From assembly GCF_900446215.1 (NCBI RefSeq), contig NZ_UAQZ01000017.1, forward strand, positions 124,001 to 188,000: 64,000 nt of DNA, given 5' to 3'. Position numbers and translations under genes: made by a program. The DNA is from Burkholderia cenocepacia. Its GTDB lineage: Bacteria; Pseudomonadota; Gammaproteobacteria; Burkholderiales; Burkholderiaceae. Position 1 is the first letter of the stretch, and each line of letters opens with the position of its first letter. The notes under the pieces were generated by a model. The model searched no databases and had not been told where the DNA came from. It saw nothing but the letters and a program-made list of their open reading frames with translations. This document shows positions 33,739 through 42,947 of the stretch, in pieces.

Positions 33739-34865
33739 TTTCCGAACCGCTCCGGCCGGTCACCCGACACGATGCGGCCCCACAGCGATTCGCGGCGCGC
33801 GATGTCCTCCACGGGCTGAAGCCATACGAGATGCTCGTGCCCGGTGTCGAGGCCGCGCGGCGGCTCGAGCGTGTTCGCGAGCCCCTGGCGCTCGGTCAGC
33901 AGCGCGCCGATCGCCGGTTCGAGCATGTAGTTGATCCACGCGAACGCGAGCTCGGGACGCAGCGCGCCGCGCGTGACGGCCCAGCAGTCGAGCCACGCGA
34001 GCGCGCCTTCGTCCGGGATCACGTAGCCGACGTCCGCGCCGGCGCGGCGCAACTGCTCGACCTGCTGCGTGCCGTAGTTGCCGAACATCAGCGCCGCGCG
34101 ATGCTGGACGAACAGCGCGGTCGCCTCTTCCGGAAGCGTGTAGTAGGTCAGCAGGTTGCGGCGCAGGTCGATCAGCTTGCGCGCGACGGCAAGTGTCTGC
34201 GCGGGCGACAGACGGAACGGATCGGGATAGCCGAGCGCCAGCGCCGTGAACGAGAAATTGTGCTGCGCGCTGTTGAAGTCGAGCACCTTGCCGCGATAGC
34301 GCGGATTCCACAGTTCGCGCATCGAGCGCGGCGCGGCCGGCACCTGCTTGCGGTCGTAGATCAGCCCCATCGACGAATAGGTGAACGGGACTGCGTAGGA
34401 TGCGCCGTCCTGCACGAGGCCGCCGATCGTCGCGAGCTGCTGGAAATTCGGCAACTGCCGCCGCCGGTTCGGGATGCGCGACAGGTCGACCGGCGCGAGC
34501 AGATGCTCATGCGCATAGCGCTGGATCTCGGCCGTGTTCGCGGCCAGCACGTCGTACGGCGGCGGCGAGGCGCTGTGCAACCGCGTCCACAACGCTTCGT
34601 CGGAATCGACCAGCGTCACTTCCACACGCACATGAAACTGCGCCTCGAATGCGCTGACGATATCGCTGTCCGCATAACCGGGCCACGCCAGCACGCGCAG
34701 CACGTTGTCGTTGACGGTTTCGGGAGAGGCGGCGACGGCCGGCGGGACGGGCGCCAGTAAGCCTACCGTCAATATGACAAGCAGCGTACGCACGGCGCGG
34801 CGCGCGCGCGTGCCTGCGCCGATTCCCCTGATCAATCGGACCCCGCGTGAATCGCCCGGCTGCAT
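33735..34865 (-). CDS. periplasmic spermidine/putrescine-type substrate-binding protein
   Basis: This 376-residue protein has a cleavable N-terminal signal (LLVILTVGLLAPVPPAVAASPE). The mature part resembles PotD/PotF polyamine-binding proteins: VLRVLAWPGYADSDIVSAFEAQFHVRVEVTLVDSDEALWTRL at the start, YDVLAANTAEIQRY, AVPFTYSSMGLIYDRKQVP, and GNYGTQQVEQLRRAGADVGYVIPDEGALAWLDCWAVTRGA. No permease or ATPase gene follows. Instead it is coupled (ATGA) to a diguanylate cyclase, so a sensory rather than transport role is likely. Confidence 0.85.
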   Translation of the reverse strand: MQPGDSRGVRLIRGIGAGTRARRAVRTLLVILTVGLLAPVPPAVAASPETVNDNVLRVLAWPGYADSDIVSAFEAQFHVRVEVTLVDSDEALWTRLHSASPPPYDVLAANTAEIQRYAHEHLLAPVDLSRIPNRRRQLPNFQQLATIGGLVQDGASYAVPFTYSSMGLIYDRKQVPAAPRSMRELWNPRYRGKVLDFNSAQHNFSFTALALGYPDPFRLSPAQTLAVARKLIDLRRNLLTYYTLPEEATALFVQHRAALMFGNYGTQQVEQLRRAGADVGYVIPDEGALAWLDCWAVTRGALRPELAFAWINYMLEPAIGALLTERQGLANTLEPPRGLDTGHEHLVWLQPVEDIARRESLWGRIVSGDRPERFGK

Positions 34866-35047
34866 TCGACTGTCCTTTTTCGAGTCGATGCGATATCCCG
34901 CAACGAGACCATAAAACGCAGGGTCACGCAATCGGAACAAGCCGCACACGGCGCATATTCATTGGCCTTGCGACTGAATGCGACGCAGTTACCGGGGCCT
35001 GCATCGCGGCGCGAATGCACGCATGCGCGGATACGCGAAGACGAACG

Positions 35048-35770
35048 TCAGCGCCAGGCCTGCGTGAATTCCGCGATCACGCGCGACAGGTGCGCGCGCA
35101 TCGCGTCGCGCGCACCGTCCGCGTCGCGCGCCATGATCGCCGCGAAGATCCGCTGGTGATCTTCCTGCGACGCTTCGCGCAGCGCGGTCGAGTGAAAGTG
35201 CTCCTCGATCTTGTCCCACAGCGGATCGCTGCGCGCGCAATCCCACATCGCCGTGACCATGTGCAGCAGCACCGTGTTGCCGGTCGATTCCGCGATTCGC
35301 AGGTGGAACTGGCGATCGGCCGCGTCGTAGGCGGCCTTGTCGTTCATCTGCTCGCGCATCGTCGTCAGCGAGAAAAACAGGCGGTCGAGATCGGCATCCT
35401 TGCGTTCGGTCGCCGCGAGCGCCGCGACTTCCGCCTCGATCAGCCCGCGCGCGCGCAGCGTCTCGATCGGCCCGGGGCCGCGCGGGACTTCGAACGTCAC
35501 CGGCCGCGCGGCATCGGCCGCCGACACGTAGATGCCCGAGCCGATCCGCACCTCGACGATCCCCTGCACCTCGAGCGCGATGATCGCCTCGCGCACCTGC
35601 GTGCGGCTTACGCCGAACTGGTCGGCCAGGCTGCGTTCCGACGGCAGCCGCGCACCGGCTTCGAACGCGCCGGCGGCCACCATCGCGTGAATCTGCCGCG
35701 CAAGGCCGATATAGGAGCGGTCCGCGGCATCGGTGTCGCGGCTGGCAGGCAGGCTGGAAAGATCGGTCAT
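35048..35770 (-). CDS. GntR/FadR-family regulator of the hexuronate locus (UxuR/ExuR-like)
   Basis: This 240-residue regulator has an N-terminal winged helix (GLARQIHAMVAAGAFEAGARLPSERSLADQFGVSRTQVREAIIALEVQGIVEVRIGSGIYV) and a C-terminal FCD ligand-binding domain with the metal-binding Asp/His set (DRQFHLRIAESTGN, EDHQRIFAAIMARDADGARDAMRAHLSRV). It is divergent from uxuA, with three TGGT-N2-ACCA operators in between, matching the UxuR/ExuR operator type. It probably represses uxuA and its own gene until a hexuronate intermediate binds. Confidence 0.9.
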   Translation of the reverse strand: MTDLSSLPASRDTDAADRSYIGLARQIHAMVAAGAFEAGARLPSERSLADQFGVSRTQVREAIIALEVQGIVEVRIGSGIYVSAADAARPVTFEVPRGPGPIETLRARGLIEAEVAALAATERKDADLDRLFFSLTTMREQMNDKAAYDAADRQFHLRIAESTGNTVLLHMVTAMWDCARSDPLWDKIEEHFHSTALREASQEDHQRIFAAIMARDADGARDAMRAHLSRVIAEFTQAWR

Positions 35771-35823
35771 CGGAAGGCTCGCAACAGGCTGGCGGGCGCC
35801 GCTGCGGCGCCGGATCGTCAAAA

Positions 35824-35953
35824 TGGTACACCAATTTGGCGACACCCCGGCTCGCCCGTTGGCCGGCCTCGCCTGACGCTTCCGGAAACGTCACACGGGC
35901 CGATGCTCGTCCAGACAACTGGTAAACCACTATCCCTCAAAACTGGCATACCA
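35824..35953. promoter_or_regulatory. three TGGT-N2-ACCA operators in the uxu divergent promoter
   Basis: TGGTACACCA (35824-35833), TGGTAAACCA (35920-35929) and TGGCATACCA (35944-35953). FadR-subfamily regulators of hexuronate genes bind palindromes of this form. The first is next to the regulator start; the other two are about 85-120 bases upstream of uxuA. This spacing would allow looping. Confidence 0.7.
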
Positions 35954-36037
35954 ATCATAATCCGCACACCGACGACGGGCCGGCACGCTGCCGCCCCGCT
36001 CGTCCAACGCATGAACCGCCAGCCAGGAGCCGCTCCA

Positions 36038-37099
36038 GTGAAGATGTCTTTCCGTTGGTACGGCGAGTCCGATCCGGTCTCGCTGCAATACATCCGCCAG
36101 ATCCCCGGCGTCACGCACATCGTGTCCGCGATCTACGACGAACCGGTGGGCGAAGTCTGGCCCGCGCACAAGATCGAAGCGCTGAAGGCGACGATCGAAC
36201 GCGCCGGCCTGCAGTTCGACGTCGTCGAATCGGTGCCGGTGCACGAGGACATCAAGCTCGGCAAGCCGGGCCGCGACCGCCTGATCGACCACTACCGGCA
36301 GACCATCCGCCATCTCGGCGCGGCCGGGATCCGCGTCGTCTGCTACAACTTCATGCCCGTGTTCGACTGGACGCGCACCGAGCTGTCGAAGACGCTCGAC
36401 GACGGCTCGACCTGCCTCGCGTTCAGCACCGATGCGGTCGACCGGATCGATCCGAACGACGGCATCGCGCTGCCCGGCTGGGATTCCAGCTACCGGCCCG
36501 AACAGTTGCAGGCGCTGCTCGCCGACTACCGCGACGTCGACGAGAACGCGCTGTGGGCCAACCTCGAATACTTCCTGAAGGCGATCATTCCGGTCGCCGA
36601 GGAAGCCGGCGTGAAGATGGCGATCCACCCCGACGATCCGCCGCGCCCGATCTTCGGGTTGCCGCGCATCGTGAAGAACCGCGACGATCTCGCGCGGATC
36701 GTGCGCCTCGTCGACTCACCCGCGAACGGGTTGACGCTGTGCTCGGGCTCGCTCGGCGCCGGCCCCGAAAACGACGTCGAAGCGCTCGTGCGCGAGTTCG
36801 GCGCGATGGGCCGCATCCATTTCGCGCACATCCGCAACGTGAAGGTCGACGCGAACGGCGATTTCGAGGAAACCGCGCATCTGTCGAGCTGCGGCTCGCT
36901 CGACATCGCCGCGATCGTGAAGGCGTACCACGACACCGGTTTCACCGGCTACGTGCGCCCCGACCACGGCCGCATGATCTGGGGCGAGACGGGCAAGCCC
37001 GGCTACGGCCTCTACGACCGCGCGCTCGGCGCGGTCTACCTGAACGGCCTGTGGGAAGCGCTGGCGAAGTTCGACCGCGCGCCGCAAGCGTCGCAGTAA
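36038..37099 (+). CDS. uxuA: mannonate dehydratase
   Basis: This 353-residue enzyme converts D-mannonate to 2-keto-3-deoxygluconate in glucuronate breakdown. It begins MSFRWYGESDPVSLQYIRQIPGV after a short GTG-AAG leader and contains MAIHPDDPPRPIFGLPRI, LTLCSGSLG and IHFAHIRNVK, which carry the His and Cys metal-site residues of the family, and GYVRPDHGRMIWGE near the end. GTG 36038 is preferred, because AGGAG lies 8 bases upstream. The upstream FadR-type regulator and the downstream transporter complete a hexuronate unit; uxaC and uxuB are not in the window. Confidence 0.92.
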   Translation: MKMSFRWYGESDPVSLQYIRQIPGVTHIVSAIYDEPVGEVWPAHKIEALKATIERAGLQFDVVESVPVHEDIKLGKPGRDRLIDHYRQTIRHLGAAGIRVVCYNFMPVFDWTRTELSKTLDDGSTCLAFSTDAVDRIDPNDGIALPGWDSSYRPEQLQALLADYRDVDENALWANLEYFLKAIIPVAEEAGVKMAIHPDDPPRPIFGLPRIVKNRDDLARIVRLVDSPANGLTLCSGSLGAGPENDVEALVREFGAMGRIHFAHIRNVKVDANGDFEETAHLSSCGSLDIAAIVKAYHDTGFTGYVRPDHGRMIWGETGKPGYGLYDRALGAVYLNGLWEALAKFDRAPQASQ

Positions 37100-37171
37100 T
37101 TCGCCTTTCGAGGCGGCCGGCGCAGCGGATCGCCGGTCGCCCGCCACGACATTCCGCGCGGAGACACCGCC

Positions 37172-38482
37172 ATGCCACGCATCCGATGGGCCATGATCCT
37201 GATGTGCTTTCTGGCCAACGTCATCAACTTCATCGACCGCGCGAACCTCGCGATCGCGGCGCCCAGCATCCGTGCCGACCTCGGGCTCGACGCGGTCGGC
37301 ATGGGGCTCGTGCTGAGCGCGTTCTTCTGGACCTATGCGTTCCTGCAGTTACCGGCCGGCTGGTTCATCGACAAGGTCGGCGTGCGCGTGAGCCTCGCGC
37401 TGGCCGTCGGCTGGTGGTCGGTGTTCACCGTCGCGACCGGCGCCGCGCGCGGCCTCGCGCAACTGGTCGGCGTGCGGCTGATGCTCGGCGTCGGCGAAGC
37501 GGCCGCGATCCCGTCGTTCGCGAAGGTCGCGTTCAACTGGTTCCCGCGCAGCGAGCGCGGCCTCGCCAGCAGCATCTTCGACAGCGGCTCGCGCGTCGGC
37601 TCCGCGCTGTCGCTGCCGCTCGTCGCGTGGCTGATCTCGCTCGTCGGCTGGCGCGGGTCGTTCGTGATCACGGGCGGCATCGGCATCGTGTGGGCGCTGG
37701 CGTGGTGGTTCGTCTATCGCGACCCGGAACGCTATCGCGCGATCGCGCCGGACGCCGTCGATGCGCTGCTCGCGCAACGCGGCGCGCCGACGGTTGCGGC
37801 CGCAACCGACGGCCCGACGGTGTCGTGGCTCGACCTGTTCCGCTACCGCACCGTGTGGGGGATGATGATCGGCCTGTTCTGCCTGAACTTCGCGATCTAT
37901 TTCTTCATCACGTGGTTCCCGAGCTACCTGCTGCAGTCGCGCGGCTTCTCGCTCGCGTCGCTCGGCACCTGGGGCATGCTGCCCGCGCTGCTCGCGATTC
38001 CCGGCGGCTGGCTCGGCGGCTACGTGTCGGACAGCCTGTTCCGCCGCGGCTGGAGCGCCACCGCCGCGCGCAAGACCTGTCTCGTGCTCGGCATGCTGCT
38101 GTCGTCGTCGATCGCGCTGTCCGCGTTCGTCGAAAACGTGTGGGCCTGCCTCGGCCTGTTCGCACTCGCATATGCCAGCCTGTCGTTCGCCGGCGCCAAC
38201 GTATGGACGCTCGTCGGCGAAGTCGCGCCGACGCCCGCGCACGTCGCGTCGCTCGGCGGCATCCAGAACTTCGCGGGCAATCTCGCGGGCATCTTCATCA
38301 CGACCTTCACCGGCGTGATGCTGTCGATCACGAAAGGCTCGTTCGTGGTGCCGCTCGCGGTGGCCGGCGCGCTGTGCGTGGTCGGGGCGTTGTCGTACCT
38401 GTTCGTGGTCGGCAAGGTCGAGCCGTTGCCGCCGCTGCGTCGCGGCGGCAGCGGGCGGAATGTCGAGCCGAACGCGGCGTGA
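37172..38482 (+). CDS. MFS hexuronate transporter (ACS family, ExuT-like)
   Basis: This 436-residue proton symporter has twelve membrane segments. The start RWAMILMCFLANVINFIDRANLAIAAPSIRADLGL is the anion:cation symporter family signature, followed by LPAGWFIDKVGVRVSLALAVGWWS and GVGEAAAIPSFAKVAFNWFPRSERG. It lies 72 bases downstream of uxuA, which points to glucuronate/galacturonate or an aldonate as substrate. GGAGA lies upstream of the ATG. Confidence 0.88.
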   Translation: MPRIRWAMILMCFLANVINFIDRANLAIAAPSIRADLGLDAVGMGLVLSAFFWTYAFLQLPAGWFIDKVGVRVSLALAVGWWSVFTVATGAARGLAQLVGVRLMLGVGEAAAIPSFAKVAFNWFPRSERGLASSIFDSGSRVGSALSLPLVAWLISLVGWRGSFVITGGIGIVWALAWWFVYRDPERYRAIAPDAVDALLAQRGAPTVAAATDGPTVSWLDLFRYRTVWGMMIGLFCLNFAIYFFITWFPSYLLQSRGFSLASLGTWGMLPALLAIPGGWLGGYVSDSLFRRGWSATAARKTCLVLGMLLSSSIALSAFVENVWACLGLFALAYASLSFAGANVWTLVGEVAPTPAHVASLGGIQNFAGNLAGIFITTFTGVMLSITKGSFVVPLAVAGALCVVGALSYLFVVGKVEPLPPLRRGGSGRNVEPNAA

Positions 38483-38611
38483 CGCGGCGGGACGGCGCGG
38501 CCGAAACACCCGCGCTTTCCTTTTCGGGCCGCGCATCGGACAATGAGCCGCGCCCGCCGGCGCGGCGCCGCTCCGGCCCGCGTGCGGCGACGCAGCGCTC
38601 CGCCCACGCCG

Positions 38612-40045
38612 ATGAAACGCTACGAAACCCTCGCCCATACGATCGCCGACGACATCCGCAACGGCAACCTCGCCGTCGGCACGCGCCTGCCGTCGTTGCG
38701 ACAGATCATCGCGCAGCATGGCGTGAGCCAGTCGACGGTATTTCGCGCGTATTACCTGCTCGAACAGTGGGGGCTGATCCGCGCGCGCGAACGCTCGGGC
38801 TACTACGTCGCGCCGGGCGCGCAGCCGGCTGCGAGCCCGGCGACGAAACGCCGTACGCGCCGCACCGACGCAACCCGCAAGGTCGACATCAGCAATCTCG
38901 TGTTCTCCGTGCTCGATGCGGCCACGCAGCCCGGCATCGTGCCGCTCGGTTCCGCGTTCCCGGCGCCGCAGCTGTTTCCGCTGCCGCGTCTGGCGAAGTC
39001 GCTCGCGCAGGCCACGCGGCTCGTGAGCCCGTGGAGCACGGTCGTCGACCTGCCGCCCGGCAACGAGGCGCTGCGCCAGCAGATCGTGCGGCGCTATCTC
39101 GCCACCGGCATCTCGCAGCCGATCGACGAACTCGTCGTCACGAACGGCGCACTCGAAGCGCTGAACCTGTGCCTGATGGCCGTCACGCGGCCGGGCGACG
39201 TCGTCGCCGTCGAAGCGCCCGGTTTCTACGCGGCGCTGCAGGCGATCGAGCGGCTCGACCTGCGCGCGGTCGAGATTCCCGTCGATCCGCGCACCGGCCT
39301 CGACCTCGCCGCGCTCGCGAACGCGCTCGACCGGCACGACATCCGCGCGTGCTGGTTCATGACCAATTTCCAGAATCCGACCGGCGTCACGCTGACCGTC
39401 GACAAAAAGCGCGCGCTCGTCGAATTGCTCGCGGCGCGCAACGTGCCGCTGATCGAGGACGACGTCTACGGCGAACTGCATTTCGGCCCGGACTATCCGC
39501 TGCCCGCGCGCGCATTCGACCGTCACGGCCTCGTGATGCACTGCAGCTCGTTCTCGAAGACGCTCGCGCCCGGCTACCGGATCGGCTGGGCCGCCGCGGG
39601 CCGGTTCGCGGAGAAGGTGCAGCGGCTCAAGCTGATGACGACGCTGTCGGCCAGCATTCCCGCGCAGGCCGGCATCGCGAACTATCTCGAGCACGGCGGC
39701 TACGACCGGCACCTGCGCGTGCTGCGCGGCGCGCTGCACGCGCAGCTCGACCGGATGGACGACGCGCTGCGGCGCTGGCTGCCGGCCGACGTCGAGTGGG
39801 TGCGGCCGGAAGGCGGGTATTTCCTGTGGCTCGCGTTTCCCGACGCGATCGACGCGATGGCGCTGCATCGCGAGGCGATCGCACGCGGCATCAGCTTCGC
39901 GCCGGGTCCGCTGTTTTCGGCCGCGCACGGCTTCGAGCGCTGCGTGCGCGTGAACTTCGGCCATCCGTGGAGCCGCGACATCGAGCGCGCGATCCGCGTG
40001 CTCGGCGAACTGGTCGCGCAGCCGTCGGTCCGCAAGGCCGGCTGA
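38612..40045 (+). CDS. MocR-type regulator (GntR HTH fused to PLP aminotransferase)
   Basis: This 477-residue protein has a GntR winged helix at about residues 1-75 (TLAHTIADDIRNGNLAVGTRLPSLRQIIAQHGVSQSTVFRAYYLLEQWGLI), a linker, and a fold-type I aminotransferase domain with VTNGALEALNL, TNFQNPTGVTL, EDDVYGELHF and CSSFSKTLAPGYRIGW; the Lys in the last motif holds PLP. MocR proteins sense amines or vitamin B6. The target is unknown; the next gene downstream encodes a Cys-rich protein. The Met at 38612 is the first in the HTH. Confidence 0.9.
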   Translation: MKRYETLAHTIADDIRNGNLAVGTRLPSLRQIIAQHGVSQSTVFRAYYLLEQWGLIRARERSGYYVAPGAQPAASPATKRRTRRTDATRKVDISNLVFSVLDAATQPGIVPLGSAFPAPQLFPLPRLAKSLAQATRLVSPWSTVVDLPPGNEALRQQIVRRYLATGISQPIDELVVTNGALEALNLCLMAVTRPGDVVAVEAPGFYAALQAIERLDLRAVEIPVDPRTGLDLAALANALDRHDIRACWFMTNFQNPTGVTLTVDKKRALVELLAARNVPLIEDDVYGELHFGPDYPLPARAFDRHGLVMHCSSFSKTLAPGYRIGWAAAGRFAEKVQRLKLMTTLSASIPAQAGIANYLEHGGYDRHLRVLRGALHAQLDRMDDALRRWLPADVEWVRPEGGYFLWLAFPDAIDAMALHREAIARGISFAPGPLFSAAHGFERCVRVNFGHPWSRDIERAIRVLGELVAQPSVRKAG

Positions 40046-40142
40046 GCGCGCAGGGAGCGCGCCGCGCTGACGGTGTCGCGGCCATGCAGCCGATCCGCGC
40101 GCGGGTTACATTGCAGGTCCTGCCGCCCCTTCACGATTGCCC

Positions 40143-40532
40143 ATGAGCCCACTGCCTTACCTCGATCACGACGCGCTGCTGACACTGACGGCCGAAGCGG
40201 CGCACGTCACGCAGCCATGCACGTGCACCAAGACCTCGCTCGCCGGCTGGACGACCCTGCCGCTGTCGCTGCCGGACACGCAACTGCTCGAAGTGGCCAC
40301 GCTCATGCCGCCGGGCGATGCCGAGCCGACCTACGCGGAATATCATCCGGCCGGCACGCACTATGCATCGGACGACGCGCCGATCGCGCCGCGCCATTTC
40401 CCGTACAACCGCTGCACCGTCAGCCGCTGCCGCCCGTGCGGCCGCCTGTTCCTGCGCTACCAGGAAGGCGGCGGCTACTTCATCGACCAGCGCATCCGCG
40501 CGCTCGATCCGGCGCTCGTCGTCGACGCATGA
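40143..40532 (+). CDS. conserved-looking Cys-rich hypothetical protein
   Basis: This 129-residue cytoplasmic protein contains two Cys clusters, PCTC near residue 28-31 and CTVSRCRPCGRLF at about 91-103, the latter resembling a metal or Fe-S site. It ends FIDQRIRALDPALVVDA. No family is recognised. It lies 98 bases after the MocR gene and 195 bases before the siroheme reductase gene on the same strand. Confidence 0.6.
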   Translation: MSPLPYLDHDALLTLTAEAAHVTQPCTCTKTSLAGWTTLPLSLPDTQLLEVATLMPPGDAEPTYAEYHPAGTHYASDDAPIAPRHFPYNRCTVSRCRPCGRLFLRYQEGGGYFIDQRIRALDPALVVDA

Positions 40533-40541
40533 CCGCGCTCA

Positions 40542-40561
40542 CGGGCATGCACGCATGCCCG
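40542..40561. repeat. palindrome upstream of the siroheme reductase
   Basis: Arms CGGGCATGC and GCATGCCCG are separated by AC. This is effectively a 20-base dyad 180 bases before the reductase start. It could be an operator or, as RNA, a hairpin ending the previous gene; no T-run follows. Confidence 0.45.
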
Positions 40562-40727
40562 GCCTGCGCCGGCGCCCCGCCGGCCATCTGCTGCGCCTTT
40601 TCCGTCCCGATCTGCTGCTTGTCCCGCCGCACCGCGTTCCCTACGCTGTCTTCCGTTGCCTGACATCCGTCGCAACGCCCTGCCGCGCCGCGCGCCCTGC
40701 GCCGCGGCGCCTCTCGCGTATCACGTC

Positions 40728-42512
40728 ATGTATCGATATACCGATTTCGACCGGGCGCTCGTGCGCAGCCGCGCCGCCCAGTTCCGCGACCAGCTCGAAC
40801 GCTGGCAGCAAGGCACCCTCGGCGAGGATGCGTTCCGGCCGCTGCGCCTGCAGAACGGCTGGTACGTGCAGCGCCACGCGCCGATGCTGCGCGTCGCGGT
40901 ACCGTACGGCGAGCTGTCCAGCGCGCAGCTTCGCGTGCTGGCGCGGATCGCGCGCGATTACGACGTGCCCGACGACGCCACCTACCGCGCCGCGTGCGAC
41001 GCGCAGGCCTTGCTCGGCACGTTGCGCCTGCCGACCCGCAGCGCGCACTTCACGACCCGCACCAACGTGCAGTTCAACTGGATTCCGCTCGCGAAGGCGG
41101 CCGACGTGATGGATCTGCTCGCGACCGTCGACATGCACGGCATCCAGACCAGCGGCAACTGCATCCGCAACATTTCGTGCGACGAACGCGCGGGCGTCGC
41201 GCCGGACGAGATCGCGGATCCGCGCCCGTTCGCCGAGGTGATGCGTCAATGGACGACGCTGCACCCCGAATTCGCGTTCCTGCCGCGCAAGTTCAAGATC
41301 GCGATCACCGGTGCGACCGAGGACCGCGCGGCGACCGACTGGCACGACGTCGGGCTGAAGCTCGTGCGCGACGACGCGGGCGCGCTCGGCTTTCGGGTGA
41401 GCGTCGGCGGCGGGATGGGCCGCACGCCGATGATCGCGACGCTGCTGCGCGCGTTCCTGCCGTGGCAGCACGTGATGAACTACATCGAGGCGATCGTCCG
41501 CGTGTACAACCGCTACGGGCGGCGCGACAACAAGTACAAGGCGCGGATCAAGATCCTCGTGAAGACCGAAGGGCAACGCTACATCGACGACGTCGAGGAA
41601 GAGTTCCGCCAGATCGTCGACCTCGACGGCGGCCCGCACACGATCCCGCAGGCCGAATTCGAGCGCGTCGCCGCGTCGTTCGTGCCGCCGCGGTTAAAGC
41701 CGCGCACGCTCGACCTCGCCGACGCGAATGCGCGCGTCGCCGCGCAGGCGAGCCGTCATCCGGCGTTCGCGCGCTGGCTCGCCCGCAACGTCGCCGACCA
41801 CCGCGACCCGGCGCTGCGCATCGCCACGCTGTCGTTCAAGCGCCGCCTGCAGGCACCGGGCGATGCGTCGCCGGAGCAGCTCGACGCGCTCGCCGAGCTC
41901 GCCGACCGCTTCTCGGCCGGCGAGGCCCGCGTCACGCACACGCAGAACGTCGTGCTGCCGTGGGTCCACGTCGACGACCTGTTCCTGCTGTGGGAAAACG
42001 CCCGCGCGATCGGGCTCGCGAGCGCGAACGTCGGGCTGCTGACCGACATGATCGCGTGCCCGGGCGGCGATTTCTGCGCGCTCGCGAACGCGCGCTCGAT
42101 TCCGGTCGCCGACGCGATCGCCGAGCGCTTCGACGATCTCGACCTGCTGCACGACGTCGGCGACATCGACCTGCACATCAGCGGCTGCATCAATTCGTGC
42201 GGCCATCATCACAGCGGCCACCTCGGCATCCTCGGCGTCGACAAGGACGGCGCGGAGTGGTACCAGGTCACGCTCGGCGGCTCGGACGGCTCGAGCGCGA
42301 GCGGCCCCGCGCGGCCGGGCAAGGTGATCGGCCCGTCGTTTTCGGCGGACGAGATCGTCGATGTCGTCGACGCGATCGTCAACGCCTATCTCGATGCGCG
42401 CATCGACGCGAACGGTCGCGGCGAACGATTCATCGACACGGTGCGCCGCATCGGCACGGAACCGTTCAAGGCCGCCGCGAACGCCGCACGTCATCAGGAA
42501 GAGCCGGCATGA
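40728..42512 (+). CDS. nitrite/sulfite reductase, siroheme 4Fe-4S hemoprotein (CysI-like)
   Basis: This 594-residue enzyme catalyses six-electron reduction of sulfite (or nitrite). The two-fold repeat of the family is present: HFTTRTNVQFNWIPLAKAADVM with SGNCIRNISCDERAGV, then VTHTQNVVLPWVHVDDL with DMIACPGGDFCALANARS and ISGCINSCGHHHSGHLG. The last two motifs provide the four Cys for the 4Fe-4S/siroheme centre (C-x5-C and C-x3-C). It is followed, with a 4-base overlap, by a DUF934 gene, a pairing usual for proteobacterial assimilatory sulfite reductases. cysH, cysD and cysN are not adjacent. Electrons may come from ferredoxin. Confidence 0.87.
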   Translation: MYRYTDFDRALVRSRAAQFRDQLERWQQGTLGEDAFRPLRLQNGWYVQRHAPMLRVAVPYGELSSAQLRVLARIARDYDVPDDATYRAACDAQALLGTLRLPTRSAHFTTRTNVQFNWIPLAKAADVMDLLATVDMHGIQTSGNCIRNISCDERAGVAPDEIADPRPFAEVMRQWTTLHPEFAFLPRKFKIAITGATEDRAATDWHDVGLKLVRDDAGALGFRVSVGGGMGRTPMIATLLRAFLPWQHVMNYIEAIVRVYNRYGRRDNKYKARIKILVKTEGQRYIDDVEEEFRQIVDLDGGPHTIPQAEFERVAASFVPPRLKPRTLDLADANARVAAQASRHPAFARWLARNVADHRDPALRIATLSFKRRLQAPGDASPEQLDALAELADRFSAGEARVTHTQNVVLPWVHVDDLFLLWENARAIGLASANVGLLTDMIACPGGDFCALANARSIPVADAIAERFDDLDLLHDVGDIDLHISGCINSCGHHHSGHLGILGVDKDGAEWYQVTLGGSDGSSASGPARPGKVIGPSFSADEIVDVVDAIVNAYLDARIDANGRGERFIDTVRRIGTEPFKAAANAARHQEEPA

Positions 42513-42946
42513 AGCACGAGACCTCGAACCCATCCGCACGCATCCGGCTGCTGACGCCGGCCGAGCACGCAGACGACACGCAGCAGCACGACGCGACGAC
42601 ACTGACGATCGGCAACGACGAGGAACTGCCGCCGCTGGCCGCACGCATCGCGCACGCCACGCGCATCGACCTGCAGTTTCCGTCGTTCACCGACGGCCGC
42701 GCATACAGCCAGGCCTACCTGCTGCGCAAGCGCTACGGCTTCGCCGGCGACCTGCGCGCGACCGGCGACGTACTGGTCGACCAGTTGCTGCTGATGGAAC
42801 GCACGGGGTTTTCGAGCGCGGTGCTCGGCGACGCCGCCGATCTCGCGGTCGCACGGCGGCAGCTCGACCGGTTTCCGGGCTTCTATCAGCGCGATGCGCG
42901 AACGGTCATGCCGCCGCGGGACGCGGCGGCGCAGCCCGGAAAATGA
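42509..42946 (+). CDS. DUF934 protein, sulfite-reductase partner
   Basis: This 145-residue protein has the core VHRIDLQFPSFTDGRAYSQA-type stretch (RIDLQFPSFTDGRAYSQAYLLRKRYGFAGDLRATGDVLVDQL), the DUF934 signature, and ends with a basic, Pro-rich tail. It is translationally coupled to the reductase (ATGA). Members occur next to cysI across proteobacteria. The role is unproven; an assembly or electron-delivery partner is the common suggestion. Confidence 0.85.
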   Translation: MKHETSNPSARIRLLTPAEHADDTQQHDATTLTIGNDEELPPLAARIAHATRIDLQFPSFTDGRAYSQAYLLRKRYGFAGDLRATGDVLVDQLLLMERTGFSSAVLGDAADLAVARRQLDRFPGFYQRDARTVMPPRDAAAQPGK

Positions 42947-42947
42947 A

